From Firmicutes bacterium UBA1393 (GTDB lineage: Bacteria; Bacillota; DTU025): DNA of 18,067 bases. Every line of letters starts with the position of its first letter. Positions within the stretch are counted from its first letter, which is position 1. Below the pieces are notes generated by a model. The model was not told the origin of the DNA. It did no database searches and saw only the letters and a program-made list of their open reading frames with translations. The stretch lies in assembly GCA_002305255.1 (NCBI GenBank), contig DBQN01000074.1, forward strand, positions 1 through 18,067. Reading direction: 5' to 3'. Made by a program: the position numbers and the translations under genes. Shown in pieces: positions 1 to 7,217 of the stretch.

Positions 1-2216
1 AGCAGGCCGGTGCCTGACACATCCACAGTCCTTTCGATTAGGCCTCCACCTGCCAGCTGAATACCCTCCACACGCTGGGTCTTCAGTCCGCTGATGGCGG
101 GCTCAACAACCAGGTCATAGACTCCGTCGGCTAGCACCGCCTGCCAGATGCCGGCGGAGATCCTGTCGAGCGAGATGCGGTCGCTGAAGCCGCCGACCGG
201 GTAGGCCGAAACCGCCGCATCATTGAACGGCTGGCCTTCTGACGTTACCCTAACACGGAAGGTGTTGCCCTGTCGGAAATCGGCCCTCAACGTCACCGTC
301 GCGCCCGAGGCAACGACAACGTTGTCAAACAACAGTTCCTGCTGGTATGGCCGATTGGTGGAGGCTATGACCCGGTAGGTGCCAGGGTCGACCGACACCT
401 CCAGCGCGTCGGCTATGGAGGTGAAGGCCGCTACCTCGGCTCCGTGCTCCTGCACGATGGCATGCATTCCCGCAGTCGTTGTCGCATTGCCGGCTATGGT
501 GGGGATGATAACGACTCTACCGGGAACTCTGACCTCGATCTCGATCTCGGTCACCTTGCCTGCCTGCACATATGCCTCAGCGGGATCGCTGGAGATCCCT
601 CGATATACTGCACCTGCCACGTAACCTCCGGGCAGCACGATGGCCTCGCGTACTGAACCGACTAGAGGCAGCACGAGTCGGCCCGGGGCACCTGATATCG
701 TCACATCTGATGCTGCCGTCACGTCGGCCGAGCCGGCCACGACGCGCACCCTGACCACGCCTAGAACGTCACTCAAGTCAATGGTAAGGCGCGTTGTCTC
801 GCCGCCGATGACCACGACGCCCGGCACCGTCTTGTCGGCCCTTACCGCGTCCGCATAGCTGACTCGCACATCGTATGTGCCAGGCTGCAGGCTAGCCTGG
901 AAGGCATCTGTTGCAGCATCGAGCACGAGCACGCCTGACATTGTCGCGTTGGACACTGTAACGCTACACGAATCAGACACGCTCCTACCCATGAATGTCA
1001 CCCGTGCCTCTAAGGCCGCCGGCAGTTCGCCGAGGTCGACGACTATGGGGGTTGTGACTCCGGGCTGCACTGATACCGGAACCGTGGCCTTGAGTGAGGG
1101 ATAGTTGGTATGGGTTACGATGAAGGTGTATGCGCCCGCCTGCAGCGTGGCAGAGGGTGGGGCGCCAAAGAACGTGGTTCGAACAGTCGCGGTGCCCTTG
1201 AGTATCTGCACGCTGACGTCGGACGTCACGTCTCTGCCTGACGCGAACGCTTGTAACGTGACTCGACCCTCAAGGGAACCGAAGTCCAGCGTCACAGGGG
1301 AGACCACGCCGGGCGACGCAGACACACGCACCTCGCCCGAACGTAGCACCATGTTGTCGCGGATCAGCTCACCGCTGACGTAATAAGTACCTTCGTCTAC
1401 TACGGCACGTACGCGCCGCGGCGCCTGTGTGCTCAGGGTTGTCTCAACGGGCTGACCACTCGCTGTCTTCACAGTGATGACGGCCTGTTCAGTAACGTCG
1501 GCACCGGCGGCGAGGGCTCGTACCTCTATGGTGGCAGGCTTGATCGCCTGCTGCACCACGGTGCTCAGAGCACGAGTGAGGCTGTCGGTGTCAGAGGCCT
1601 GGTAGAACTGACCGATGCACTCGACCAGCTTGGCCTGCTTCTCGGTGAGGGCAAAGCCGACGACGTAAGGCTCGAGGAACACGCCCTGAGCCTGGAGACG
1701 CGCTGACACCGCGCACGGATCACCGCCGCAACTCTCCTCGCCGTCGGTGACCAGGATGACGATGTTGCGCGCGCCCTGCCTGTTCGGGAAGTCAGCGGCG
1801 GCCAGTTCCAGAGACCTGGCTATCGGTGTCATCCCTCTGGCCTCCATCGAGTTGACTCGCGCGATCATGTTGCTCTTTGCCTCTCTTGCAGGGGCGAAAG
1901 GCTGCGCGAGTACACTGTCGTCGCACGCACTCCGCGTCGGGTCCAGCTCAGCTCCGTAGATCCTCAGTGCCACGTAGAGATTGGGGTCATCAGGCAGATC
2001 GCTTATGAGCTTTTGCATCACCGACTTGGCAATGGAAAGCCTCGTATCCCTGCCTATCCTGGCGGTCATACTGATTGACGCGTCGAGGATGAACTCTATG
2101 TAGGTGATATCCGTCGCCGTCGGCGGCGGCGCGGTCTGAGATGCGCCGAAAGAAAGCGGACTCAGTAGGACCACCATCAGTAGAACGATTAGCGAGCCGA
2201 CAAGTCGTCTTGTCAT
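1..2216 (-). CDS. Exported von Willebrand factor A domain protein with repeated Ig/PEGA-like domains (3' end outside window)
   Basis: An open frame of 738 codons begins at the ATG whose first base is 2216 and has no stop before the left edge. The start is preceded by GGAGG, 8 nt upstream. Residues 1-25 form a signal peptide (basic MTRRL, hydrophobic core, SFGAS). Residues about 38-225 are a VWA domain with a complete MIDAS set: D45-x-S47-x-S49, T130 and D158 in VTDGEESCGGDPC. From about residue 228 to the edge there are several beta-rich units of roughly 80-100 residues. Each has a G-x-Y-x-V motif (for example EGTYYVSG, AGAYTFIV, PGTYDVRV, PGTYRVIA) and a V-x-x-G-x-x-T element, which resembles PEGA or carboxypeptidase-regulatory-like folds. 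VWA-MIDAS domains bind ligands through a divalent metal, so an adhesive or scaffold role on the cell surface is inferred. No catalytic domain is visible. It is divergent from sleB and may be unrelated to it. Confidence 0.85.
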   Translation of the reverse strand, partial: MTRRLVGSLIVLLMVVLLSPLSFGASQTAPPPTATDITYIEFILDASISMTARIGRDTRLSIAKSVMQKLISDLPDDPNLYVALRIYGAELDPTRSACDDSVLAQPFAPAREAKSNMIARVNSMEARGMTPIARSLELAAADFPNRQGARNIVILVTDGEESCGGDPCAVSARLQAQGVFLEPYVVGFALTEKQAKLVECIGQFYQASDTDSLTRALSTVVQQAIKPATIEVRALAAGADVTEQAVITVKTASGQPVETTLSTQAPRRVRAVVDEGTYYVSGELIRDNMVLRSGEVRVSASPGVVSPVTLDFGSLEGRVTLQAFASGRDVTSDVSVQILKGTATVRTTFFGAPPSATLQAGAYTFIVTHTNYPSLKATVPVSVQPGVTTPIVVDLGELPAALEARVTFMGRSVSDSCSVTVSNATMSGVLVLDAATDAFQASLQPGTYDVRVSYADAVRADKTVPGVVVIGGETTRLTIDLSDVLGVVRVRVVAGSADVTAASDVTISGAPGRLVLPLVGSVREAIVLPGGYVAGAVYRGISSDPAEAYVQAGKVTEIEIEVRVPGRVVIIPTIAGNATTTAGMHAIVQEHGAEVAAFTSIADALEVSVDPGTYRVIASTNRPYQQELLFDNVVVASGATVTLRADFRQGNTFRVRVTSEGQPFNDAAVSAYPVGGFSDRISLDRISAGIWQAVLADGVYDLVVEPAISGLKTQRVEGIQLAGGGLIERTVDVSGTGL

Positions 2217-2247
2217 CTGCGCAGCCTCCAGTTCCCAGTAGATTCCG

Positions 2248-2275
2248 GGCGCCCTACCTCGATGGAAGTGGCGCC
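2248..2275. repeat. Short inverted repeat in the leader of the VWA gene
   Basis: GGCGCC at 2248-2253 and again at 2270-2275 can pair across a 16-nt loop, just upstream of the minus-strand VWA start. The arm is itself palindromic and GC-rich, so chance is a real alternative. The rest of the intergenic stretch 2217-2447 holds no convincing gene. Confidence 0.25.
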
Positions 2276-2369
2276 AGCTACATGCCAGTACACTTAGACA
2301 CAGGATTCCCCTTTCCTCCATCGTCCTCATCCGAATTCGCGCAGTAAAGTCCAGCACAGGGGGGCAGGC

Positions 2370-2400
2370 GAATACCGGCCATCCCAAACTGGGACAATAC
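2370..2400 (+). promoter_or_regulatory. Candidate forespore (sigma-G-like) promoter of the sleB operon
   Basis: GAATA at 2370-2374 is followed 19 nt later by ACAATAC at 2394-2400. This resembles the loosely GNATR / CATNNTA pattern of sigma-G promoters, which drive sleB-ypeB in Bacillus. The -10 match is imperfect. It would give a leader of about 40 nt before the ATG at 2448. The call rests on both position and similarity, not on a strong motif. Confidence 0.3.
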
Positions 2401-2447
2401 CTGGTGCAAGTCGCAGAAATCCGAGAGAGACAGAGGTGAGTGCAAGC

Positions 2448-3167
2448 ATGTCCCTGACTCGACTCCTTCGACCACTCGTCCGGGCGAGCCTCATGACGAT
2501 AATGGTTCTGGCTGTAGCATCACCCCTCGCCGGCGCACAGATCAGGCCCACGCTTACCTGGGGTTGGCGAGGCCCGTCGGTGAGGCTGGCGCAATGGAAA
2601 CTGTCAGAGTGGGGATATCTCAAAGGAAGAGTAGATGGGGTCTATGGTGCTGAGACATACAGGGCGATCATCTCGTTTCAGCGCCGGAACGGTCTGACTC
2701 CTGACGGCAAGGTCGGACCGGATACGTGGAGGGCCCTCGGCTTCGGCTACTCCGTGGCCAACAGGGCCGCCACCGGGGGTACTGCTACCTCGGCGAGAAC
2801 CGTCTCGTCGTACTCCTCCACCATCGATCTCTTAGCCCGCGTCGTCGCCGCGGAGGCTGAAGGCGAGCCGTACAGGGGACAGGTGGCGGTGGCAGCCGTG
2901 TTACTTAACAGAGTACGCAATCCGAGATTCCCGAAAACGGTATCAGGCGTGGTGTTCCAGCCTCGTGCGCTGGAGTCGGTCAGCAATGGGCTGGTATGGA
3001 GAAGGGCGCCATCGGCCACAGCCTACGCCGCCGCGCGTGATGCTGTGAACGGCTACGATCCCACGTATGGCTGCACATTCTTCTGGAATCCTTACAAGCC
3101 GGTATCAGGCTGGATCTGGACCAGAAACATAGTCACTCAAATAGGAAGGCACGTGTTCGCAAGATGA
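2448..3167 (+). CDS. sleB: SleB-type spore cortex-lytic enzyme with peptidoglycan-binding domain
   Basis: SleB is a lytic transglycosylase stored in the dormant spore that breaks muramic-delta-lactam cortex during germination. The ATG at 2448 is preferred because AGAGGTGAG lies just upstream; an in-frame GTG at 2436 would add four residues and has a weaker ribosome site. Numbering from the GTG, residues 8-34 are a signal peptide (cleavage near AGAQ). Residues about 43-102 are a PG_binding_1 domain (WGWRGPSVRLAQ, DGVYGAET, GKVGPDTW). Residues about 130-243 are the SleB/Hydrolase_2 catalytic domain. E140 in VVAAEAEGEPY is the expected catalytic glutamate, followed by QVAVAAVLLNRV, VVFQP and PTYGCTFFWNP. 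At about 239 residues the length is normal. Its stop overlaps the next start (ATGA), and ypeB lies one gene downstream, as in the classical sleB-ypeB operon. Confidence 0.93.
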   Translation: MSLTRLLRPLVRASLMTIMVLAVASPLAGAQIRPTLTWGWRGPSVRLAQWKLSEWGYLKGRVDGVYGAETYRAIISFQRRNGLTPDGKVGPDTWRALGFGYSVANRAATGGTATSARTVSSYSSTIDLLARVVAAEAEGEPYRGQVAVAAVLLNRVRNPRFPKTVSGVVFQPRALESVSNGLVWRRAPSATAYAAARDAVNGYDPTYGCTFFWNPYKPVSGWIWTRNIVTQIGRHVFAR

Positions 3168-3613
3168 GAACGAAGCTCTGGTTCCTGCTGGTGCTGGCCT
3201 GTGTTGTGACAGTAGCAGCACTCTTCGCGCTCCGCTCGACCGGAGACGCTCAGGGACGAGGCGGTCAGGTCGACTTGCTGGCCAGAGTGGTGGCAGCTGA
3301 GGCGGAAGGCGAGCCGTATCAGGGACAGGTGGCTGTAGCCGCAGTGATCCTGAACAGAGTCGAGAGCAGCCAGTTTCCCAACTCCCTGTCGGGAGTGGTG
3401 TTCCAGCCACATGCGTTCGAGTCGGTCTCGAATGGGCTGATTTGGCGAAGGAGCCCGAGTCGGGAGGCCATATCAGCCGCCAGGGACGCCCTAAACGGCG
3501 TCGACCCGACATACGGGTGCATCTTCTTCTGGAACCCGTCGAAACCAGTGTCGGGTTGGATATGGAGCCGTCCGGTGGCAGTGCGCATCGGAAGTCACGT
3601 ATTTGCCAGATAG
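3164..3613 (+). CDS. Second SleB-like cortex hydrolase, catalytic domain only
   Basis: This 149-residue protein starts at an ATG that overlaps the sleB stop in ATGA, so translation is probably coupled. Residues 1-32 are a hydrophobic signal peptide or anchor. The remainder is a Hydrolase_2 domain with the same catalytic glutamate context (VVAAEAEGEPY). No peptidoglycan-binding domain is present. By hand alignment the catalytic domain is about 75% identical to that of the preceding SleB over 113 residues (about 28 differences), which points to a tandem duplication with loss of the binding domain. CwlJ is also catalytic-only, but it normally lacks a signal sequence, so this is better called a SleB paralog. 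Whether it also needs YpeB cannot be told from sequence. Confidence 0.9.
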   Translation: MRTKLWFLLVLACVVTVAALFALRSTGDAQGRGGQVDLLARVVAAEAEGEPYQGQVAVAAVILNRVESSQFPNSLSGVVFQPHAFESVSNGLIWRRSPSREAISAARDALNGVDPTYGCIFFWNPSKPVSGWIWSRPVAVRIGSHVFAR

Positions 3614-3636
3614 GCGCATAGGAAGGGGGAATCACC

Positions 3637-5079
3637 ATGTCAGATGAGATGGGCGGCGACCGCGAAACCACGCAGACAACGAGGGATGACCGCGACCGAG
3701 GAAACACGTCGATGCCGAACTACCTCTCAGGCTTCCTTGCGCTGCTGGTAGTGGCAGGCGTTGCCTTCGGGTATATTCAATGGAAGTCACGCCGCAGATT
3801 GGAGATTGCCGTCGAGAACCGATACACCCAGGCATTCTTCGACCTGGTGAGTAATGTGGACAACGTACAGGTGGCGCTGGCAAAAAGCCTGGCCTCAGGT
3901 TCTCCAAGGCTTAGGGTCGGGGCCCTCTCCGATGTATGGAAGCAGGCTGGAGACGCGCAGGCCAATCTGAACAGCTTGCCCGTGTCACAGGGCATTCTCA
4001 TGAGGACTTCGGCATTCCTCACGCAGGTCGGAGACTTCGCGTTCATCACGGCGCGGAAGGTCGCAAACCAGCAGATGATGAGCGATGAAGACTGGACCAG
4101 GCTTGCCGAGATGAAGAAGCAGGCTCGAGAGCTGGGCGATGGCCTCGCTGAGCTGCAGGCGGGTGCAGCCGGCGGCAACATTCGTTGGGTTCAGGTTGCC
4201 CAGAAAGCACAGGCGCGGGTGTCATCGGGCTCCAAGGGAGGATCCGATATCGCCACCGACGGTCTCACACGCGTCGATGAACAGGTACAACACTTCCCGA
4301 CGCTTATATACGACGGGCCGTTCTCCGACCATGTTCAGCAGCGCGAGGCAGTAGGGATTACCGGCCCGGATGTGGGGCCTGAGGAAGCCACCGCCATAGC
4401 AAAACGGGCTCTGCCCTTTGATATGTCGGGGTATACTGCCACGGTCGAGGAGGAGATCAGCGGCAAGATTCCCACCTACAGGGTCAGATTGAAGGCCCCC
4501 GCGAAGAGCGGTAAGCCCGACGCAGTGGTAGACGTGTGCCGCAAGGGCGGCAAGGTGGCCATGATGAACATCGCTAGAGACATCGGGGAGCAGAGACTCG
4601 ATCTGAAGCAGGCTGTGTCTCACGCTGAGAAGTTCCTAGTGCAGTCGGGATACCAGCAGATGCAGCCGACTTTCGCGTCGGAGGTGGGGGGAGCCGCAGT
4701 GATACCCTTCGTTGCCGTGCAGCAAGGCGCCCTGATCTACCCCGACATGGTCAAGGTCAAGGTCGGGCTCGATACAGGTGAGATCCTGTCTATGGATGCC
4801 ACCGGATATCTAATGTCGCACCATACCCGGACAATACCCAAATCGAAGATATCGGCAGCCGAGGCCGCGGAACTGCTCAGCCCTGCTCTTGAACCTGCGG
4901 GCGAGCCCAGGCTGGCCGTGATACCCATCGAGACAGTGGACACCCCGGAGGCGGTATGCTGGGAGTTTAAGGGCACATCTTTCGGCGACGACTTCTACGT
5001 GTATATCAATGTCGAAGATGGGCGAGAAGAGAGCATTCTGCAACTGATTCCCACATCTGAAGGTACCCTCGCGTTGTAG
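3637..5079 (+). CDS. ypeB: Germination protein YpeB
   Basis: YpeB is a spore inner-membrane-associated protein required for SleB to accumulate and stay inactive in dormant spores; it is processed during germination. The 480 residues are close to the usual family length. The ATG at 3637 follows GGAAGGGGG. An in-frame ATG at 3712, preceded by GAGGAAA, would remove a 25-residue polar N-terminus and start just before the membrane segment, so the start is not certain. The transmembrane helix is at about 29-47 (LSGFLALLVVAGVAFGY), followed by an alpha-helical region to about 200. The C-terminal half has three PepSY-like repeats, beginning near VGPEEATAIAKRALP, DLKQAVSHAEKFL and ISAAEAAELLSPAL. It lies 23 nt after the second sleB gene in the same transcription unit. 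Confidence 0.92.
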   Translation: MSDEMGGDRETTQTTRDDRDRGNTSMPNYLSGFLALLVVAGVAFGYIQWKSRRRLEIAVENRYTQAFFDLVSNVDNVQVALAKSLASGSPRLRVGALSDVWKQAGDAQANLNSLPVSQGILMRTSAFLTQVGDFAFITARKVANQQMMSDEDWTRLAEMKKQARELGDGLAELQAGAAGGNIRWVQVAQKAQARVSSGSKGGSDIATDGLTRVDEQVQHFPTLIYDGPFSDHVQQREAVGITGPDVGPEEATAIAKRALPFDMSGYTATVEEEISGKIPTYRVRLKAPAKSGKPDAVVDVCRKGGKVAMMNIARDIGEQRLDLKQAVSHAEKFLVQSGYQQMQPTFASEVGGAAVIPFVAVQQGALIYPDMVKVKVGLDTGEILSMDATGYLMSHHTRTIPKSKISAAEAAELLSPALEPAGEPRLAVIPIETVDTPEAVCWEFKGTSFGDDFYVYINVEDGREESILQLIPTSEGTLAL

Positions 5080-5083
5080 CAGC

Positions 5084-5106
5084 CGGGCGCAGGAGAACTG
5101 CGCCCG
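5084..5106 (+). terminator. Hairpin after ypeB, possible weak terminator
   Basis: CGGGCGCA at 5084-5091 pairs perfectly with TGCGCCCG at 5099-5106 around a 7-nt loop, only 4 nt after the ypeB stop. No T-tract follows, so it may be a processing or pausing hairpin instead of a true intrinsic terminator. Confidence 0.4.
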
Positions 5107-5155
5107 CGCGTGGAAGGAAGACCTCAGCGCCTCGCGCACGTGGATCGGGGTGCAT

Positions 5156-5173
5156 GAGGGGGGAAAGCAGCTG
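5156..5173 (+). promoter_or_regulatory. Ribosome binding site that favours a CTG start
   Basis: GAGGGGGG at 5156-5163 lies 7 nt upstream of CTG at 5171. The purine run sits inside the frame of the longer GTG-initiated version (GTG at 5150), which itself has no comparable site upstream. Together with the family N-terminus, this supports initiation at CTG. Confidence 0.55.
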
Positions 5174-5791
5174 GCTGAACACTACTACACAGCCAGGCCG
5201 ACATCGGAACACGCTCCGGGGCAGGTACGCTACGCAATGCCCGATGGCACTGTCATGGTGTTCGCCACGGATGCCGGCGTGTTCTCGAAAGAGCGCATCG
5301 ACAGGGGTACGCGCGAGATGCTAAAGGCGGTCGTGCCCAAACCAGGCGACCGGGTGTTGGATCTTGGCTGCGGATACGGGCCGATAGGCATTGTGCTGGC
5401 CGCTTTGGAGCCGAGGGCCTTTGTGACCATGGTGGACATCAATGAGCGCGCGTGCGAGCTGGCCAGGCGCAACCTCGCCACCAACTCGATATCGAACGCA
5501 GAAGTCCTCTGTGGAGATGCGTTTGAGGTCGTGGGCGACAGGCGTTTCAACATGGTAGTCACTAACCCTCCGATCAGGGCCGGCCGCCGGGTGCTGGAGG
5601 CCATGGTGCAAGGCGCACACGACAGGCTGGCCGACGGGGGGCAGCTGTTTCTGGTGATACGTACGAGCCAGGGAGCCGCGTCGATGAAGGCGTATATGGA
5701 AGGCGTGTTCGGCAACGCCGATGAGCCAGAGAAGGGCGGCGGATACCGGGTGATCAGGAGTGTGAGAATCTCCGCCCACGACAAGGCATAA
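5171..5791 (+). CDS. Class I SAM-dependent methyltransferase, RsmC/YbxB type
   Basis: The protein has the small-methyltransferase fold that modifies an exocyclic amine, most likely guanine N2 of 16S rRNA, as in RsmC. With the CTG start the product is 206 residues and begins (M)AEHYYTARPTSE, which matches my memory of the family N-terminus (xEHYYxxKPxS). The longer GTG start at 5150 would add seven residues encoded by the ribosome-binding purine run. Motif I is DLGCGYGPIG at 64-73, the acidic motif II is VDINERA at about 88-94, and the catalytic NPPIRAG is at 132-138. The DSGVFS-like segment TDAGVFSK is at 33-40. RNA target specificity cannot be read from sequence. It sits between ypeB and cwlD without an obvious functional link to germination. 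Confidence 0.85.
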   Translation: MAEHYYTARPTSEHAPGQVRYAMPDGTVMVFATDAGVFSKERIDRGTREMLKAVVPKPGDRVLDLGCGYGPIGIVLAALEPRAFVTMVDINERACELARRNLATNSISNAEVLCGDAFEVVGDRRFNMVVTNPPIRAGRRVLEAMVQGAHDRLADGGQLFLVIRTSQGAASMKAYMEGVFGNADEPEKGGGYRVIRSVRISAHDKA

Positions 5792-5800
5792 TCTCTGACT

Positions 5801-5830
5801 GCCGGGGCCGTACTGCACACGAGTCCCGGC
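5801..5830 (+). terminator. Weak inverted repeat between methyltransferase and cwlD genes
   Basis: GCCGGG at 5801-5806 and CCCGGC at 5825-5830 can pair across an 18-nt loop. An alternative register pairs GGCCG at 5806-5810 with CGGCC at 5828-5832. There is no T-tract, and the cwlD ribosome site starts immediately afterwards at 5834. It could be a weak terminator or a leader hairpin. Confidence 0.25.
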
Positions 5831-5844
5831 CTTCGGAGGTAGCC

Positions 5845-7074
5845 TTGACACGTCGAGTTCACATCGTCTTTCTGGCCCGCGACAGAACCCTTGCGTTGAT
5901 AGCGCTGCTCACGCTGGTGAGCACGCTCGCGCTTCTCCTGGGCGGAACGGCCGTCGAGGTCATGTCGCCGGCTCGCGATGCAGTGAGCGGACGGGTCGTA
6001 GCCATCGACGCCGGGCACGGCGGGCCCGATGGAGGAGCGGTTGGCAAGTCAGGTGTTGTTGAGAAGCACATAAACCTGCACATCGCGCTGGAGTTGCAGA
6101 GACTCTTGGGCAGGTCGGCCGTGCACACGGTGATGACACGCACCACCGACACCGACCTTGCGAGTGACGGCGGCACAGTGACGGGATCGCGCAAGCTCGC
6201 CGACCTCAAGCGAAGAGCGGTTCTCGTGAATGAAGCCGAGCCCGATATCTTCATCAGCATCCACTCGAACAGTTTTCCTGAGCCGCAATGGTCGGGGGGA
6301 CAGGTGTTCTACAGTCTGTCTTCAGAGGAGGGCAGGCGCCTGGCGGTTGAGATCCAGACCAAGCTGGCCGAGGTACTCGGACCCAACTCGCGAAAAGCTC
6401 GCCCCGCCGACATCTACCTCCTCCATGCAGTGAAGGCGCCGTCCGCCCTGGTCGAGGTGGGCTTTCTGTCGAACCCGCGCGAGGAGCGACTGCTCTCTGA
6501 CCCCACGTACAGAGTGAAGGTGGCCGGAGCGATCTATCAGGGCATAATCTCATACATGACGGGCACGGCCTCAACCCAAGCTGGCGAAAGCTGGGGCACA
6601 GTGCAGCGCGTGTCAGCCCAGACCCAGGCGGGGAGTGACGCGGCGGTGCTCTACTTTGGCGGGCCCACCAACATGGATGGTGCGCTGGTGCCGGAGGTCA
6701 GGCAACTGCCCGGCCTGGGTTCGATGAACAAGACTGAAGCAGTGGGAGCATTGGTGTCGGCTCTGCTCGCAGGGCCGGGTCAGGCCAGCATATTGCAGCC
6801 CACAGTGCCGGCAGGTGTCGTGATCCGCAGTGTCGCGATGTCAGGGGACGTTGCAGTAGTCGACTTCAGTTCTGAGTTCATTGCCAATCACTGGGGTGGA
6901 AGCGCAGCTGAGGAGATGACGATATACTCCATCGTCAACACACTGACTGAACTGCCTTACGTGAAGGCGGTGAAGATCCTCGTCGAAGGCCAGCCCATCG
7001 GAGCGCTCAGCGGCCATCTGGATCTGGAGCACGCCCTGCAGCGCAACACGTCGATGGTGCGATTCCGTAGCTAG
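5845..7074 (+). CDS. cwlD: CwlD-type N-acetylmuramoyl-L-alanine amidase fused to a GerMN domain
   Basis: CwlD is a zinc amidase that removes the stem peptide from muramic acid, so that muramic-delta-lactam can form in the spore cortex. The start is TTG at 5845 with CGGAGGT 4 nt upstream. A hydrophobic helix at about 15-34 exports or anchors the protein. Residues about 50-238 are an Amidase_3 domain. The zinc ligands are H58 (DAGHGGPDGGAVG), E73 (VVEKHINL) and H140 (ISIHSNS), and the catalytic glutamate is E204 (VEVGFLSN). Stretches such as TDTDLA, WSGGQVFY and IYLLHAVKAPSALVEVGFLSNP are typical of CwlD and not of other amidases. Residues about 265-395 are a GerMN domain (AVLYFGGP, GVVIRSVAMSGDVAVVDFS, AEEMTIYSIVNTLTELP). 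CwlD and GerM are separate proteins in Bacillus subtilis; here they are joined. The length of 409 residues reflects this fusion. Confidence 0.9.
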   Translation: MTRRVHIVFLARDRTLALIALLTLVSTLALLLGGTAVEVMSPARDAVSGRVVAIDAGHGGPDGGAVGKSGVVEKHINLHIALELQRLLGRSAVHTVMTRTTDTDLASDGGTVTGSRKLADLKRRAVLVNEAEPDIFISIHSNSFPEPQWSGGQVFYSLSSEEGRRLAVEIQTKLAEVLGPNSRKARPADIYLLHAVKAPSALVEVGFLSNPREERLLSDPTYRVKVAGAIYQGIISYMTGTASTQAGESWGTVQRVSAQTQAGSDAAVLYFGGPTNMDGALVPEVRQLPGLGSMNKTEAVGALVSALLAGPGQASILQPTVPAGVVIRSVAMSGDVAVVDFSSEFIANHWGGSAAEEMTIYSIVNTLTELPYVKAVKILVEGQPIGALSGHLDLEHALQRNTSMVRFRS

Positions 7075-7105
7075 GTTCGCGACTTCGAACGGAGGACAAT
7101 CTGCG

Positions 7106-7134
7106 TTGACGCCGAATACATATACATGCAGAAT
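7106..7134 (+). promoter_or_regulatory. Candidate sigma-A promoter for argF
   Basis: TTGACG at 7106-7111 and CAGAAT at 7129-7134 are separated by 17 nt, giving a near-consensus -35 and a 4-of-6 -10 box. A TG dinucleotide lies directly before the -10. GACGCC at 7108-7113 and GGCGTC at 7144-7149 form an inverted repeat spanning the promoter. No arginine-repressor box was recognised. Apart from this, the 143-nt gap before argF shows only GC-rich sequence. Confidence 0.45.
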
Positions 7135-7217
7135 AGTACCACAGGCGTCGGGCGCCCGCGGCAGCAACGCCGCCGGCAGCGACTGCTGACGCGCTGACAA
7201 TGGAGGGCGGTGTGCTG

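Noticed and set aside
379..1959. Several short plus-strand open frames in the first 2 kb
   Set aside because: They lie opposite the continuous 738-codon VWA frame and have Ser/Thr/Pro-rich antisense composition.
5230..6018. A 262-codon minus-strand open frame spanning the methyltransferase end and cwlD start
   Set aside because: It crosses an intergenic region and overlaps two well-supported genes on the other strand, with no domain signal.
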